From Cyanoderma ruficeps (Eukaryota > Chordata > Aves > Passeriformes > Timaliidae), in assembly GCA_008694505.1 (NCBI GenBank), contig VZDJ01007747.1, positions 41,768,523 to 41,832,522 on the forward strand: DNA of 64,000 nucleotides, written 5' to 3'. Of the stretch, positions 1-10,700 are shown one piece after another. Positions within the stretch are counted from its first letter, which is position 1, and each line of letters opens with the position of its first letter. The notes under the pieces were generated by a model, which worked only from the letters and a program-made list of their open reading frames with translations, was not told where the DNA came from and did no database searches. The position numbers and the translations under genes were made by a program.

Positions 1-444
1 NNNNNNNNNNNNNNNNNNNNNNNNNNNNNNNNNNNNNNNNNNNNNNNNNNNNNNNNNNNNNNNNNNNNNNNNNNNNNNNNNNNNNNNNNNNNNNNNNNNN
101 NNNNNNNNNNNNNNNNNNNNNNNNNNNNNNNNNNNNNNNNNNNNNNNNNNNNNNNNNNNNNNNNNNNNNNNNNNNNNNNNNNNNNNNNNNNNNNNNNNNN
201 NNNNNNNNNNNNNNNNNNNNNNNNNNNNNNNNNNNNNNNNNNNNNNNNNNNNNNNNNNNNNNNNNNNNNNNNNNNNNNNNNNNNNNNNNNNNNNNNNNNN
301 NNNNNNNNNNNNNNNNNNNNNNNNNNNNNNNNNNNNNNNNNNNNNNNNNNNNNNNNNNNNNNNNNNNNNNNNNNNNNNNNNNNNNNNNNNNNNNNNNNNN
401 NNNNNNNNNNNNNNNNNNNNNNNNNNNNNNNNNNNNNNNNNNNN
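1..444. other. Assembly gap (run of N)
   Basis: All bases are N. The gap cuts off whatever lies downstream (leftward) of the duplicated CD8A first exon at 503-548. In the complete gene exon 2 lies 565 bp beyond exon 1, so exon 2 of this second copy should lie in or just beyond this gap. Confidence 0.99.
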
Positions 445-1540
445 AAGGGTTTTGCTTGCCCGTCCCCGTGAAGGGGCTGCACAGCCCCATGTCCATACTC
501 ACAGAATCCCAGAGTGAGCAGCAGGAGCAGGGCAGGAGTCGTGTCCATCTTCCCCTGGGGTGTCTGTCCTTGGGGCTGGTGCAGCACAGCTGAGATGATC
601 TTTGTCACTTGGCTTAGGAGGTTGTGTTGCTCTTTGGGGAGGATGTGATCTCATGAGGACCCCAAGATCAGGATGCATTCAGTTCAAGTCTAGAATCTGG
701 GTCCCTTTACCCTCATCATTTCCTAGAAGAGCCTCAAGGATTTTTTCTGGATGAATTTCATAGAGACCTGGAGCGATGCTGCTCGTGGCAGAGGTAGGAT
801 CAGCCACCACAGCCTGCTGTTCCTCCCTACAGCTTCTGTGCAGAAGTTCTGGACCAGCCCCATCCTTTGGTGCAGAACATTCTTCTTGACAGGGATTCTG
901 CCTCCTTCTCTTTTGCGCATTCACGGAGTCCTGTGTGCATGGCAGAGCCCACAGTGACACAGCTGTTCCTGGTCTAGATCCGAGTGTATTGTTAATCTCC
1001 AAGCACAGGTTTCTGGCACACAGATGGGGACTTCTCTATTGTTCTCTGTGCACTTTGTTCAGTTCTTCTTTGCTATTGCTCAGCAAAAGCCTTTCCATGC
1101 GAGGTATTTGCTCTAGGAACTGGACCATGTTGAGACTGCCCCTTGCATGAGTGAGTGTTTCACCTTTTCTTTGTTTTTAAAACTCATGGTTCTCTTCTTT
1201 AACCACAGGGTCTTCTGCTCTTCAGAGAAACCCTTTTATGCTTCACCAGAGAGAGTCCTTGGTGCTGCCTCCAGGTGACCACTTGCACATGAGAATGGGT
1301 GATGCTTCCTGAACCTTTGCATGCATAGAGAGAAGCATTTCACCAGAGTGCAAGGGGCTGGGCTGGTGTTTGATTGATTTCTTCTCGACTTTCCTGTTGA
1401 TTGCTTTTCTGTGTGAGTTTTTTTTTTTTTTTTAAATTACACCTTTGCAAAGAAGCTCCTTTTCTCCCTTGGTCTGTCAGAAACCAGGTCCTGCTGAGTT
1501 TGATGCCATTGCTATTAGGGCTGCTACTCAGATCATGGGA
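445..1540 (-). repeat. CD8A 5' flank, duplicated copy A
   Basis: This stretch aligns with 9427-10600 upstream of the complete CD8A gene. Shared blocks include the CTGTCCTTGGGGCTGGTGCA block just before the start codon, the GCTGCTCGTGGC block at 778, the CACCACAGG block at 1203 and the GGTGACCACTTGCACATG block at 1274. Part of the block present at 9660-9720 is missing or replaced here. It should hold the promoter of the second CD8A copy. I see no clear TATA box. Confidence 0.75.
503..548 (-). CDS. CD8A: CD8A second tandem copy, exon 1 only (signal peptide)
   Basis: On the minus strand a start codon at 548-546 opens a leader of Met-Asp-Thr-Thr-Pro-Ala followed by a run of leucines and Leu-Gly-Phe. 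It ends at a GT donor (502-501) in phase 1. The exon is 46 nt long, the same as exon 1 of the complete CD8A gene at 9485-9530. The two differ by one codon: Thr here, Met there at residue 3. The flanks on both sides also match the other copy. This shows a head-to-tail duplication of CD8A on the same strand. The remaining exons are not visible because of the gap at 1-444, so I cannot say whether this copy is functional. Confidence 0.85.
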
Positions 1541-1544
1541 TGAC

Positions 1545-2165
1545 CCAGCCATCTTCTCCAGGAATGCCTGTCCTTGGGGCTGGTGCAGCACAGCTGAGAT
1601 GATCTTTGTCACTTCACTTGGGAGGCTGTGCCACTCTTTGGGGGGGATGTGATGTCACCACGACCCTCCTGGATAAAGTGACAATGCTTGGCATCTGTGG
1701 CAAAACGTTGAGGAAAAAAAGGATTTCTGAAGAAATTAGTTTCTAGTCCAGAATTTGTGATTTGCTTATTCTTTGTTTTATTTCTTTGTGGTTCTGTTGA
1801 CTCACCACAGGTTCCTTCCGTCCTGCCCCAAACCCCGTCATGTGCTCCAGTGGAGAGGCCCTTGCTGCTGCCTCTGGGTGACCACTGGCTCAGGGGGAGG
1901 AGTGATGTCTTCTGGAGCTTTGTACACACTGGCTTCCCTGTTGATTACCTTTCTGTGTAAGGCTTTTTGTTTCATTTCTTTTTTTTTGTTTTTACTAACC
2001 CTTTGCCAAGAAGCCTCTTGATTCCTGGGTCTGCCAGAATACATGTGCTGCTGTTTGTGCTGCTACTGACAGCTGAGTTATGGAAAATGCTTTAGGAACT
2101 GTGTTTATATCACTGGGAGCAGAGTGTGTTGGTGAGTGGGGAAAGCTGCTGCTGGGCTGCTGAGA
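1545..2165 (-). repeat. CD8A 5' flank, orphan copy B without exon 1
   Basis: This is a third copy of the CD8A upstream region. Positions 1553-1740 match 9531-9720, and 1775-2165 match 10235-10690. About 500 bp in between is missing. At the left end the match runs through the initiator region (CAT at 1550-1552). It then stops, and the leucine-rich leader is absent. It is therefore a promoter-type fragment with no gene attached. It lies directly upstream of copy A. Confidence 0.7.
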
Positions 2166-3060
2166 TGTGTGAGGGTCACTGGTGCTGTGTGAGCTGTGGC
2201 TTGGAGGGTCAATGTGAAGATGTGTTGAGGAAGGCAGGAGCCATCAGAGCCTCCCAAGTTTGGCCCTGGGCTTAAAAGTGATCAGGTGTGTTCTGAAGTA
2301 ACAAACAAGCCCTCTGAAACAAAAATTCCCAAAGCAAACAGATCCTGCTTCTATTTCTTCATGTGTTGGAAGAGGATTTGGGTGTGGGGGTCAGTACCAG
2401 GAGCACACTGCACTTCTGCCTGGACTACAGGAACGTGGTGTGATGTGTGCTATGACAAAGTGGATATGAGAACATGAGGAAAGACCTGTAACTTTTTGAC
2501 AGAAACACTTTGAGTTATAGCTTTTTAAGTGAAAATTTTTTGGTTACACTAATTCAATAAGGGACCACCCAATAATTAAATTGATCTCAGTGTTGTGGCT
2601 TTTCTGTTACTTTTTTTCTTCAGAGTGTGTGCAGTTCTGTGGAGTTGTCACTCAGTATTTGCCCACTATTGTTTAGATACACTTATCTAGTCCCAATTTT
2701 TTTTTTTTAATTCTCACAAACAAGTAAGTTTGGAAGAACTTTGTTTTTCTCTGATTTTCTCTCCTTCCCATCTTGTTTACAGGGGAGGAGACTATCAAAG
2801 GGTTTCTTGCACTCCTTTTTTTTTTCAGGATTTTATCAGCCCCGTGACAAGAATTCCAGAGTACCCGCAGACTCTTTATCTCAGGCACCTTCTTGGCAGT
2901 TTCCTGGGATGTGGGAGTTTTACTGGGCCATTAGCAAATCCCTGGGAAGATACCTTTAGATTATTTTAGGCTGTGGTAAGATGGAAGCTGAAGTCTGCAC
3001 CCTAAAGCTCAGAATGATGTATAAATCACTGGCTTTTCCCTTAGCCAAGACTTTTTCAAC
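2166..3060. other. Intergenic stretch, no gene seen
   Basis: The sequence is unremarkable and moderately AT-rich, with short poly-T runs (around 2699-2709 and 2817-2825). I found no exon, RNA gene or recognisable repeat. It separates the CD8A 5' flank copies from the 3' end of the complete CD8A gene. Confidence 0.5.
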
Positions 3061-3066
3061 CCCTTG

Positions 3067-3072
3067 TTTATT
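3067..3072 (-). terminator. Candidate CD8A polyadenylation signal (AATAAA)
   Basis: TTTATT on the plus strand reads AATAAA on the minus strand, about 950 bp past the CD8A stop codon. A second candidate lies at 3156-3161. The 3' UTR of CD8A would then cover about 3060-4020. No transcript evidence is available, so which signal is used is unknown. Confidence 0.3.
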
Positions 3073-4020
3073 ATCTTCCTGAATGGTTTTAGCTTTTCTG
3101 AGATTAGGAGTTGAGGAAAGAAAGAAATAATGGTAATGAATCTGACTAGAATTATTTTATTTTATATCTCAGTTCTTAAATTGCAAGTATACTAAGGAAA
3201 TATTTACATGAAACACAGATCTGAAAAAACAGAACTTACACTAGTCCACAACATGTCCCCAAAATGCCAACATGTTAAATATCCTGCTTAAACAAAACAA
3301 GTGACAAAGATTTTTTTTGTTTAATCACTCAGGCATTTCCCTCAGAAAGGAAGCAAATCCCGCCTTCCTTACTCAGGCCAAACTCCTGCAGAAGTGGGTG
3401 GCTCAGGGATAGCAGCAGAACGAGGATAGAGTGGGGGGAAAGGTGAACCTTAGCCCCCAGGACTGTAAAAACCTCAGTAGTAAGGCCCTTTAATCCATAT
3501 TCAGCATCTCAATGCAGTCTTGTATTCCCTTACATGAAACAAAAAAAAACCCAAACAAACAAACAGGAGAGAGGTACCACTACAAGAAGATGTGTTGAGT
3601 GAGGGTCATTATTTCTAAGGGTTCGTATAGCAAAGTCCACCTCTGGCTGCATTTTGGGAGGAAATCACACACAGCCTTGAGCAAAGCTCCAGCTCATGTC
3701 CTTATTTCTTATCATCTTCTCACTGAGGCATGTCAGCATCAGGATTTGTGTGGTTCTTGTGCCTGAGCCTTGTCACTGGGAACCGGAGTGGTCTTTGGCA
3801 TTTCCCAGAGAAGCTCAGGGTTTGGAAGGAGCTGTGCTTCTCCGTGCAGTTCACAGGGAAGTGCTGCTTGTTGTCTGTGTGTCTGTGTTCCCTCTTGTCT
3901 CTCCAAATCTGCCAGGGCAGAGTGGGTGAGGTGCAGTGGCATTGTGGATGATGTAGGAGATGTATTTCTGTGCTGACAGCTCCCAGGAGATGATCCAGAA
4001 GGAGCAGATGCTGATCTGTG

Positions 4021-4075
4021 TTAGTTTGGTGTCCTGGGTGTCCTGGGTTTAATGGGGGGCTTCTCGTTTGCAGGT
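4021..4075 (-). CDS. CD8A: CD8A exon 6: C-terminal tail and stop
   Basis: After a CTCTCTCTAG acceptor the single base A completes the Arg codon. The exon then reads PANEKPPIKPRTPRTPN followed by TAA at 4023-4021. The short proline- and lysine-rich tail fits the family. It lies 2.3 kb from exon 5. The supporting evidence is phase, the acceptor and the Arg-Pro start. Confidence 0.78.
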
Positions 4076-7000
4076 CTAGAGAGAGAAGAGGGTTTGGTTT
4101 ACTCAGATGGGAGAGGAGCAAGGAGGCAATTAAGGCTCCTTTAGCCTTGGGCTGCAGCCAGGGACCCCCCAGAGAAGGCTGCAAAGTGTTCTGAAATCCT
4201 GTTTGTGCAAGTGCATGATCTGCCACCATTTCAGGCAGTGAGAGACAACAGAAGGTTGTATCTCGAGATACACTGATGGTCAAATCTAATATTAATTAAA
4301 AATAAAGTTGGCTTTTTAAATTTATCTCTGACTTCTGCACACTCCTGTCCTCTCATTAAGCCTTTCTATGCATTCAGAAAGGAATGAAAAAGGAAGAGCT
4401 CAGGGTTTGCAGGGTTTTTTTTTGAGTTAGACAGGGTGTTATCATTTCAGACACACTTTTCCTTGTTGGAACGTGTTGCCTGCAGAGAAGTTTGAAAGGA
4501 GGCTTTCCAGACAACCAACATGCACCCAAAATGATAGAAATTGCTGCTCTCCATCAACTGAGAGTTTTATGCTGATCTAATGAGTTGGGGATTTGGCACC
4601 CCTTTTCAGGGAAGATTAACTGGTGATGGAGAATGAATCCTTTTGCTGACAGCAAGGATTGCAGGCCAGATCCTGGGGTGCTCTTTAAGGGAGTGGATGG
4701 CACTATTAACTTCCAAAGAGCTTCCTTCCACTAAGCAGGAGCTGCTCAGAGCAGCAGGAATTTCCTCTCTAAATCAAACTGAAATATGGTACAACAGGTA
4801 AAGCCAGAGCTCTGTCAAGTTTAGGGCTGCTGAAGGAGAGCCATCCTTGGGGAGGTGACTTCCTGAGCCTCCTGTTTTACAACCACTGCATCAGGGCAAA
4901 GTGGGAGAGCTCTGCAGGGTGTTTTTCTTCCCACAGAGACAGAACATCCTTGCACAGAGCTGGCTACAGGGGTTGAGATAAGCGAAAAATGCAAACATTC
5001 TCCTAAACAAGGCGCATGAAGAGCTCTTCCTTATCATTTCTCCCCTGGAAAGGCAGACGAGGATCAGGGAGGATCAGGAAAGTGCTGGGTGTAATAGATA
5101 TCCCCTGTGAAAATGACAGTCTGTTCCATTTTACAGACAGTTTTTAAAAATGCAACCTGCCTTTAAAGGAAAAATAAATTTGTAGGGAGCGATTTTCTAC
5201 TAATGCTGGGGAGGGACTGCATGAATTTTGAGAACTAAATGGCAATTGCCTTTTGTACTAAGAAGCCCACGGGTATATAACAAGGAACAGGAACTTATCT
5301 GATTTAAAAGGTGCTTTGATTGGCAAAGAATGAGGCTCCAGAGGTGTGAACATGCTGTTCCAAAGTTTCTTGGCAACCCACCTATATCAAGCATTACCCC
5401 TGCCCTGGTTGCCCTTGAGCAGTAGTGGGGACGTCTTGGTGTCTCTCTTGCCACAAGCCCCAGGGTACACAAGGCTTGTAAAAGTGCAGAAGTGGTTTCC
5501 TGCACAGCAAACCAGCTGCAGGGAGGTCGATTTGCAGAAGCAAAATGTGTGTGGGCAAAAAACATTTACCCCTCCAAACCAGGAAACTGCAATTCTCACT
5601 CTGATCATGTTTTCCTGGTGACCCAGGGTGAGGGGTGGCTTGGGGAGGCAGGAGGGAAAGGATAAAGAAAAGGTTCCTGTGCGCCCTAGAAACTGGGTTA
5701 CCCCTCAATCTATTCCCATCTGCAGTGCTGTTTGTCAGGAGAGTCAGGCAAAGCTGCAGCAGCCTCTCTGCTATTGTTCCTTAGTGCCTGTTGGGGAAAC
5801 AGAGGCAGGAAGCCTGGTGCTGTTGGTCCAAAATGGTGCAGAGGGGGATTTAGGATGCAGGAACTTACATGTAATCCATGGGGACATCTGAAAATGCAGT
5901 AATGAAATGGAATGGTTTGGGGAGGGGAAGAGATGAAATGTGGCCACCCCCAAGCTCAAGCTGGGAATGGTGCATTGGAAGCACAGCAATGGGGTTAGTT
6001 ATGAGCCCTGGGGGATGCACAAAGTGTTTGGGCTGCCACAAACACCTCCTGTCTTTCTGTTTTGTACCTGCTGCAGGGTCAGAGCTCAATGATTTGAATG
6101 ACTTAATAGTTGAAAAACCAAACAAAAAGCCCAAACAGACAAAAAGCCCCAAACAAAACCAAAAATAGAGGACAGGAGAACCTTCTGTTCTGTTTTTGCC
6201 CTCAAGTCATTACTCAGGCTCGTCCCAACTATCTTCTATCAGATGAAGAATTTTTAAGTTGCTTTTGGGCACCTGCCTCCTTTTTCTCTTCAGGGTGAGA
6301 TGTTGCCAAGTTGAAGAGAAAAATTATTTATGTTGCCTGTCACTCACCTCTTACACCTGCATCTTCGTCTTCTGGTTTCTAAGAAAAGAGAGAAAATGTT
6401 TTAGTTCAAAGGTACCAAGTGAAAGAAACTCAGGAAAGAAACACTCCAGTGAGGTCGGCCTGGTGTTCCCCTGCAGCTGATATCTTTAATGGATAAACCA
6501 AGCCTGTTTTTTGAGGAAATCCATGCCAGGGAGTGATGCTGCAACTCATGTTATGCCAGTAATCCACTTAAATATTTTCATTAATTAATCTTTAAGGTGA
6601 GTAGCAGCAGCAGGGTCAGCCTGGGAACACTGACGGTGAATTATTTCGTTTTGCTGTCTCCATTGACTTTGGCACGTTGCTGAAAATCCCTCAGCAGCAA
6701 TTATTTCTGCAGCAGGTGAGTGGCAGTGATGCCACGTTGCATGCACCCAAGGTAACGACGCTCTTCCCCATTTTAGCCTCTGTGTTGTTACTTTGGGGTA
6801 GATTCAGCAAAATAAAATGCCCACCCATTAATTTTAGACTAAGATAAAAATCCATCCTGAAGGGCTTGGAAATTGCTGCAGAAATTAACTGCAGCTGAGA
6901 GCATTTCATTGATCATAATGTAATGAAGTTTCTCATCTGGTTCCAGCTCGAGCTGCTGCTGGGGCTCTCAGCAGTTGCCGGAGCATATTTACTCTGTTAG

Positions 7001-9530
7001 GTCAGAATGTTTCAAGCTCTGGGATTTTAACCTCTGACACACCCATTTACGAGCCAAGACAGTTGGTAGAGTAACTACTGTCTCTTTCTAATGTATTTTT
7101 CTTCCTTGAAAGTCTTTTCCAACATAATTTTCTGACTGTGTGATTCTAAATTGATAATTCTTTCTCATCCTAATCCTACTGGTGAGGATTAAAATACACT
7201 GATTTTAACAGTGATCCTTGTCTTGGATTGACTGTGTCCTGATTATCAGCTGCCTCCCAAAACTGCCAGACCATCCATCTCCCTGAGGGGCAGGGCTGTG
7301 GTCTCAGGCCAGAGGTGGATCTGGAGAGGGTTGTGGGGAGCCTTACTTTGGCACAGCGCGATGGTGATCACCAGGGCGATGAAGAGTAGCAGGCAGGCGC
7401 CTGCTAAGGGGACCCAGATGAAGATGTGACAGAAGAAATCCAGATCTTCCTGAATTCTTTTCTCTGCAGGAATAGAGAAGATGGAGTGTCCACCAGGTGC
7501 TCATGGCTGGTGTTACAGACAGTTCTGGTGTAAGCGTTTTCCTGGGGACTCAAGGGAGGATATGTGGGCAAAAGTTTCCTCATGTCTCCTGCTGAGGCTA
7601 AAAGCAGCCCCAGCCCCAAGGCTGTACCCTCCCTGCCCATGTTCCTGGTGTGCCCAGGCACACTCATGCTTTTTAATGTCATATTTAGCCTTTCTTAGGT
7701 TGAACAAAATATCGGAATTTAATCCTTGCATCTGTGATAAAGAAGCTCTGTGGATCTTCTCTCTCCCTCCCGATCCCAAAATGCCTGCAGGATCCCCCTT
7801 GGTATCAGTGGACCAGAGCCCAGCCCTGCCCCTGTCCCTCCCTCCATTCAGGTTACCTGGATCTGGCGTCTGAAGGCTGAGGTCCTCAGTTGTGCCACTC
7901 TTGGGGGTGGATCCACATGTGGTGGGTGCCACTACAGTGGTGGTGGCTGTAAGTGAAATGGGATGAATTCAGCATGTAGGGAAATACAATAAAACAGATC
8001 TCTCCTGCCCTTCTGCTCTCTTACCCTGTTACCCAGGGCACAGGTGCTCCTGAGTTCAGCTCCAGGAGAACTTCACAGAGCCCATTTTGGATGGGGTCTC
8101 CCTGCAGGGATTCCACAAAAGAGAGTCTCCCAAGAGCCAAGAGGGAGCTGCAGCCTCCTCTTTTCTCACCTTCTGACACCATCCTCACAAAGCCTGAGCC
8201 CCCTGAGCTTGGTGGTAATTTTGGGAGCTGCATGTGCTGAGGAAGGACGGGGTGGTGGTGGACTTTGTTTTAATCTTCTCCCTTCAGAGCCATGGGTGGG
8301 ATGGAGCAGTGGGGATGGGAAGGTGATGCTGGGTCTGCCCAGTCATGGGCAGTCCTTTGGGCAGGAGCAGTCCCAGGAGGAGAGGTGGGAAGCAGGGAGC
8401 CTCTGGCAGGAGGACCCGTGGGTTGGCCACGGGATGCCTTGGGCAAGCAAGCAGGGAAATGGGGTTTGTGGGAGGGATGGCTGGTTCAAAGGGAATGGGC
8501 AGGAGGTGCTGGGCATTTTGGCAGGGCTGAGTGAGTTTGGGTGAAGGTGTTGCTGACCTGGAAGGAAGGCATGCTGGCCAGGGCTGAAGTACATCTTTTG
8601 GCTGAAAGTCACCACGCAGAAATATTTCCCCTCGTGCTGCGGCGCGAACGATTTCACAACCAAATGATAGAACGTGTCCTGACCCCAGGCCTCAAAGCGT
8701 GTGGATGTTTTCTGATTCCCCTCAAAGGTGACCCGGGACGTGGAACTGATGTAGACAATGAAATGAAGGGTCCCACTCTTGTCCTGGTGGATCCAGAATG
8801 CACCAATGGACCTGTCAACGTGACACTGCAGCTCCAGCTTCTGTCCCACCCGCAGCTGGGTGATGTCCTTGGGAGACGTGACCTTTATCTCAGGTGACTG
8901 GGCAGAAATCCCAGGGCAGCCTGCAGGAGAGAAATCCTTGCTGGAACCACTTGGGAAGAGTCAAAGGGTTCTCTGAGGAAACCCCCCTCCCTGTCCATGG
9001 GCTGGAAGTACAAATGGAAAGGGAAGCCCTCGCTGTCTGGATGATGTGGAGGTTTTCTTGGAGTCCTTGCAGGGATGGTGCATGGAGGGTGCTCAGCAAT
9101 CAGCCACGCGGGCTTCAGAGATGGGTGGTGCCCTTCCAGTGCCTTCTCTGGGACATCACACCATCCCAGCTTCTCTGAAGTGACTCCCTTTGCACTTCTT
9201 GCCAAGACCCATTTTTTCCACCCTTCTCCCTCCCCTCCAGAACCACTCATTGGATCAGTCTCCCTTCCCAGTGCAGGTGGTGCTGCAGTCACCCCTCTGG
9301 CTGCCCTTTGCTGGCTGAGGTGATTCTGCCTTTCTCCCCACAATTACTGAGCACACCTCAAAGTCAGCCTTTTTGCTTTGCACTTTACCCTCTTAATTAT
9401 TTAACCCAATATCTTGAATTCAGTGCAAGGGTTTTGCTTGCCCGTCCCAGTGAAGGGGCTGCACAGCCCCGTGTCCATACTCACAGAATCCCAGAGTGAG
9501 CAGCAGGAGCAGGGCAGGAGTCATGTCCAT
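4021..9530 (-). CDS. CD8A: T-cell surface glycoprotein CD8 alpha chain, complete six-exon gene
   Basis: CD8 alpha is a type I membrane protein of T cells. It binds MHC class I through its Ig V domain and recruits the kinase LCK through its tail. The coding exons are 9485-9530, 8558-8920, 7857-7946, 7347-7463, 6348-6378 and 4021-4075. All have GT-AG borders with matching phase (1,1,1,1,2), giving 702 nt and 233 aa, close to the family length. Visible parts are a leucine-rich signal peptide (about residues 1-20), an Ig V domain with the cysteine pair C48 and C117 and W58, a Thr/Pro-rich hinge with C147, and a membrane span of about 178-203. The short basic tail carries C212-R-C214, the LCK clasp. 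The start is the first ATG, which opens the signal peptide; a second in-frame ATG lies two codons later. A near-identical exon 1 at 503-548 shows tandem duplication. The identity is firm; only the UTRs and promoter are unplaced. Confidence 0.93.
6348..6378 (-). CDS. CD8A: CD8A exon 5: 31-nt micro-exon with CxC LCK-binding motif
   Basis: The acceptor is TTTTCTTAG and the donor is GAG|GTGAGTGAC. In the frame forced by exon 4 the exon reads TRRRRCRCK plus the first two bases of an Arg codon. The two cysteines one residue apart, after a run of arginines, are the zinc-clasp cysteines that hold LCK. The exon changes phase from 1 to 2, as the last exon requires. Confidence 0.88.
7105..7150 (+). repeat. 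Possible CR1 3'-end scrap in CD8A intron 4
   Basis: The stretch around CTTTTCCAACATAATTTTCTGACTGTGTGATTCTA resembles the 3' tail of avian CR1 LINEs, which ends in ATTCTA-type repeats. The match is short and weak. Confidence 0.3.
7347..7463 (-). CDS. CD8A: CD8A exon 4: transmembrane segment
   Basis: This 117-nt exon encodes a charged juxtamembrane stretch. It continues into the family signature WVPLAGACLLL and a hydrophobic span ending in ITIALCQ. The acceptor is CTGCAG and the donor is AAAGTAAGG. The phase is 1 at both ends. Confidence 0.92.
7857..7946 (-). CDS. CD8A: CD8A exon 3: hinge (stalk)
   Basis: This 90-nt exon begins after a TTACAG acceptor and encodes a Thr/Pro/Ser-rich stalk. It carries a single cysteine (C147), which would serve the inter-chain disulfide. 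Threonine-rich stalks of CD8 are normally O-glycosylated. The phase is 1 at both ends. Confidence 0.88.
8558..8920 (-). CDS. CD8A: CD8A exon 2: Ig V domain
   Basis: The exon follows a CTGCAG acceptor and ends at a CAG|GTCAGC-type donor (8557-8556). Its 363 nt encode the V-set Ig fold. The first cysteine lies in LELQC, the tryptophan in AFW, and the second cysteine in GKYFC. Reading past the donor on this strand gives an open but meaningless intron translation. Confidence 0.93.
9485..9530 (-). CDS. CD8A: CD8A exon 1: signal peptide
   Basis: This exon holds the start codon at 9530-9528 and a leucine-rich leader. The GT donor at 9484-9483 leaves one base in phase 1, which joins GC of exon 2 to make a cysteine codon. 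Confidence 0.9.
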
Positions 9531-10700
9531 CTTCCCCTGGAGTGTCTGTCCTTGGGGCTGGTGCAGCACAGCTGAGATGATCTTTGTCACTTGGCTTGGG
9601 AGGCTGTGTTGCTCTTTGGGGAGGATGTGATGTCATCAGGAACCTCTTGGTTAAGGAGGTGATGCTCGGCATTAGTGGTGGAATGAGGAAAAAAAGATTT
9701 CTGAAGAAATTAGTTTCTTGTCCAGGCCTTTGGGCTGATATATCCTTATCAGTTCTTAATGGTACCTCAAGGCTTTTCCCTGGATGACTTCCCTAGAGAT
9801 CCAGAGCAATGCTGCTCGTGGCTGAGGTAGGATCAGCCACCACAGCCTGCCGTCCCCAGCCCTCTGCGGATCCACAGCCGCTCCAGCTCTGCAGGATGCA
9901 GGCTGCACTTTGCTTTTCTTGGCAGGGATTCTGCCTCCTTCTCTTCAGCACACTCAAGGGGTCTCACATGGATGGCAGAGCCTGCACTGTTTAGTTACCC
10001 AGCAAGTGAGACGCAGGTGTTCCGTGGCATAGATACACATGTCATTTATCTCCAGTCACACGTGCTGCTGGCACACAGCTGGGTTCTTCAGGTGCTTCAT
10101 TGTTCTCTTTGCAATTCTTCTTTGTTTAATTCTTCTTTGCACTTGCACACATCTCTTCGTGCAGGGCAGGTAGTCTGTGAGCAGAAACTCCATGTTGAGT
10201 GCCCAATGTCCTGGGCGCGCTTTGCTTTTTGTTTATTTTAACAATTCGTGGCCCTTGTCTCTCACCACAGGTGCTTCCTCTCTGCCAAAAAAAACCCCTT
10301 GTGTGCCTCAGTGGAGGTGACCTTGCTGCTATCTTCAGGTGACCACTTGCACATGGGGATGGGTGATGCTTCCTGGAGCTTTAAACACACACAGTAACAA
10401 CTGTTTCACCAGCCCGTGAGGGGCTGGGCTAGTGTTTTATTTCTTTATTTCTTCATGGCTTTCCTGTTGATTTTTTTTTTCTATATGCTTTTTTTTTGGT
10501 TGTTTTTCTCAGTGCCCCTCTGCAAAGAAATCCCCTTTTTCCTGGATCTGTCAGAAAGTATCTGCTGCTGGGTTTGATGTCGTTTCTGTTGGGGCTCAGA
10601 GTTAAACCACTGAAAATGGTTTAGGAACTGGGTTTATTTCTCTGGGCTTCAATGCATGTTGGTGAGTGAAGAAAGCTCCTGTTAGGCCTCCTGAGTTATG
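9531..10700 (-). promoter_or_regulatory. CD8A 5' flank, copy C (complete gene)
   Basis: This is the upstream region of the complete CD8A gene. It is conserved in copy A (445-1540) and in part in copy B (1545-2165). Conservation runs well beyond the coding exon, to about 10690, so the duplicated unit included the promoter. I see no obvious TATA box near the start codon, and the transcription start is not placed. Confidence 0.5.

Noticed and set aside
3720..4283. 187-aa minus-strand open frame around CD8A exon 6
   Set aside because: It is in a different frame from the splice-supported tail and shows no domain or signal, so it is likely chance in the 3' UTR region.
8343..8849. 168-aa minus-strand open frame
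   Set aside because: Its first half is the real CD8A Ig exon. The rest is intron read past the GT donor at 8557, so it is not a separate protein.
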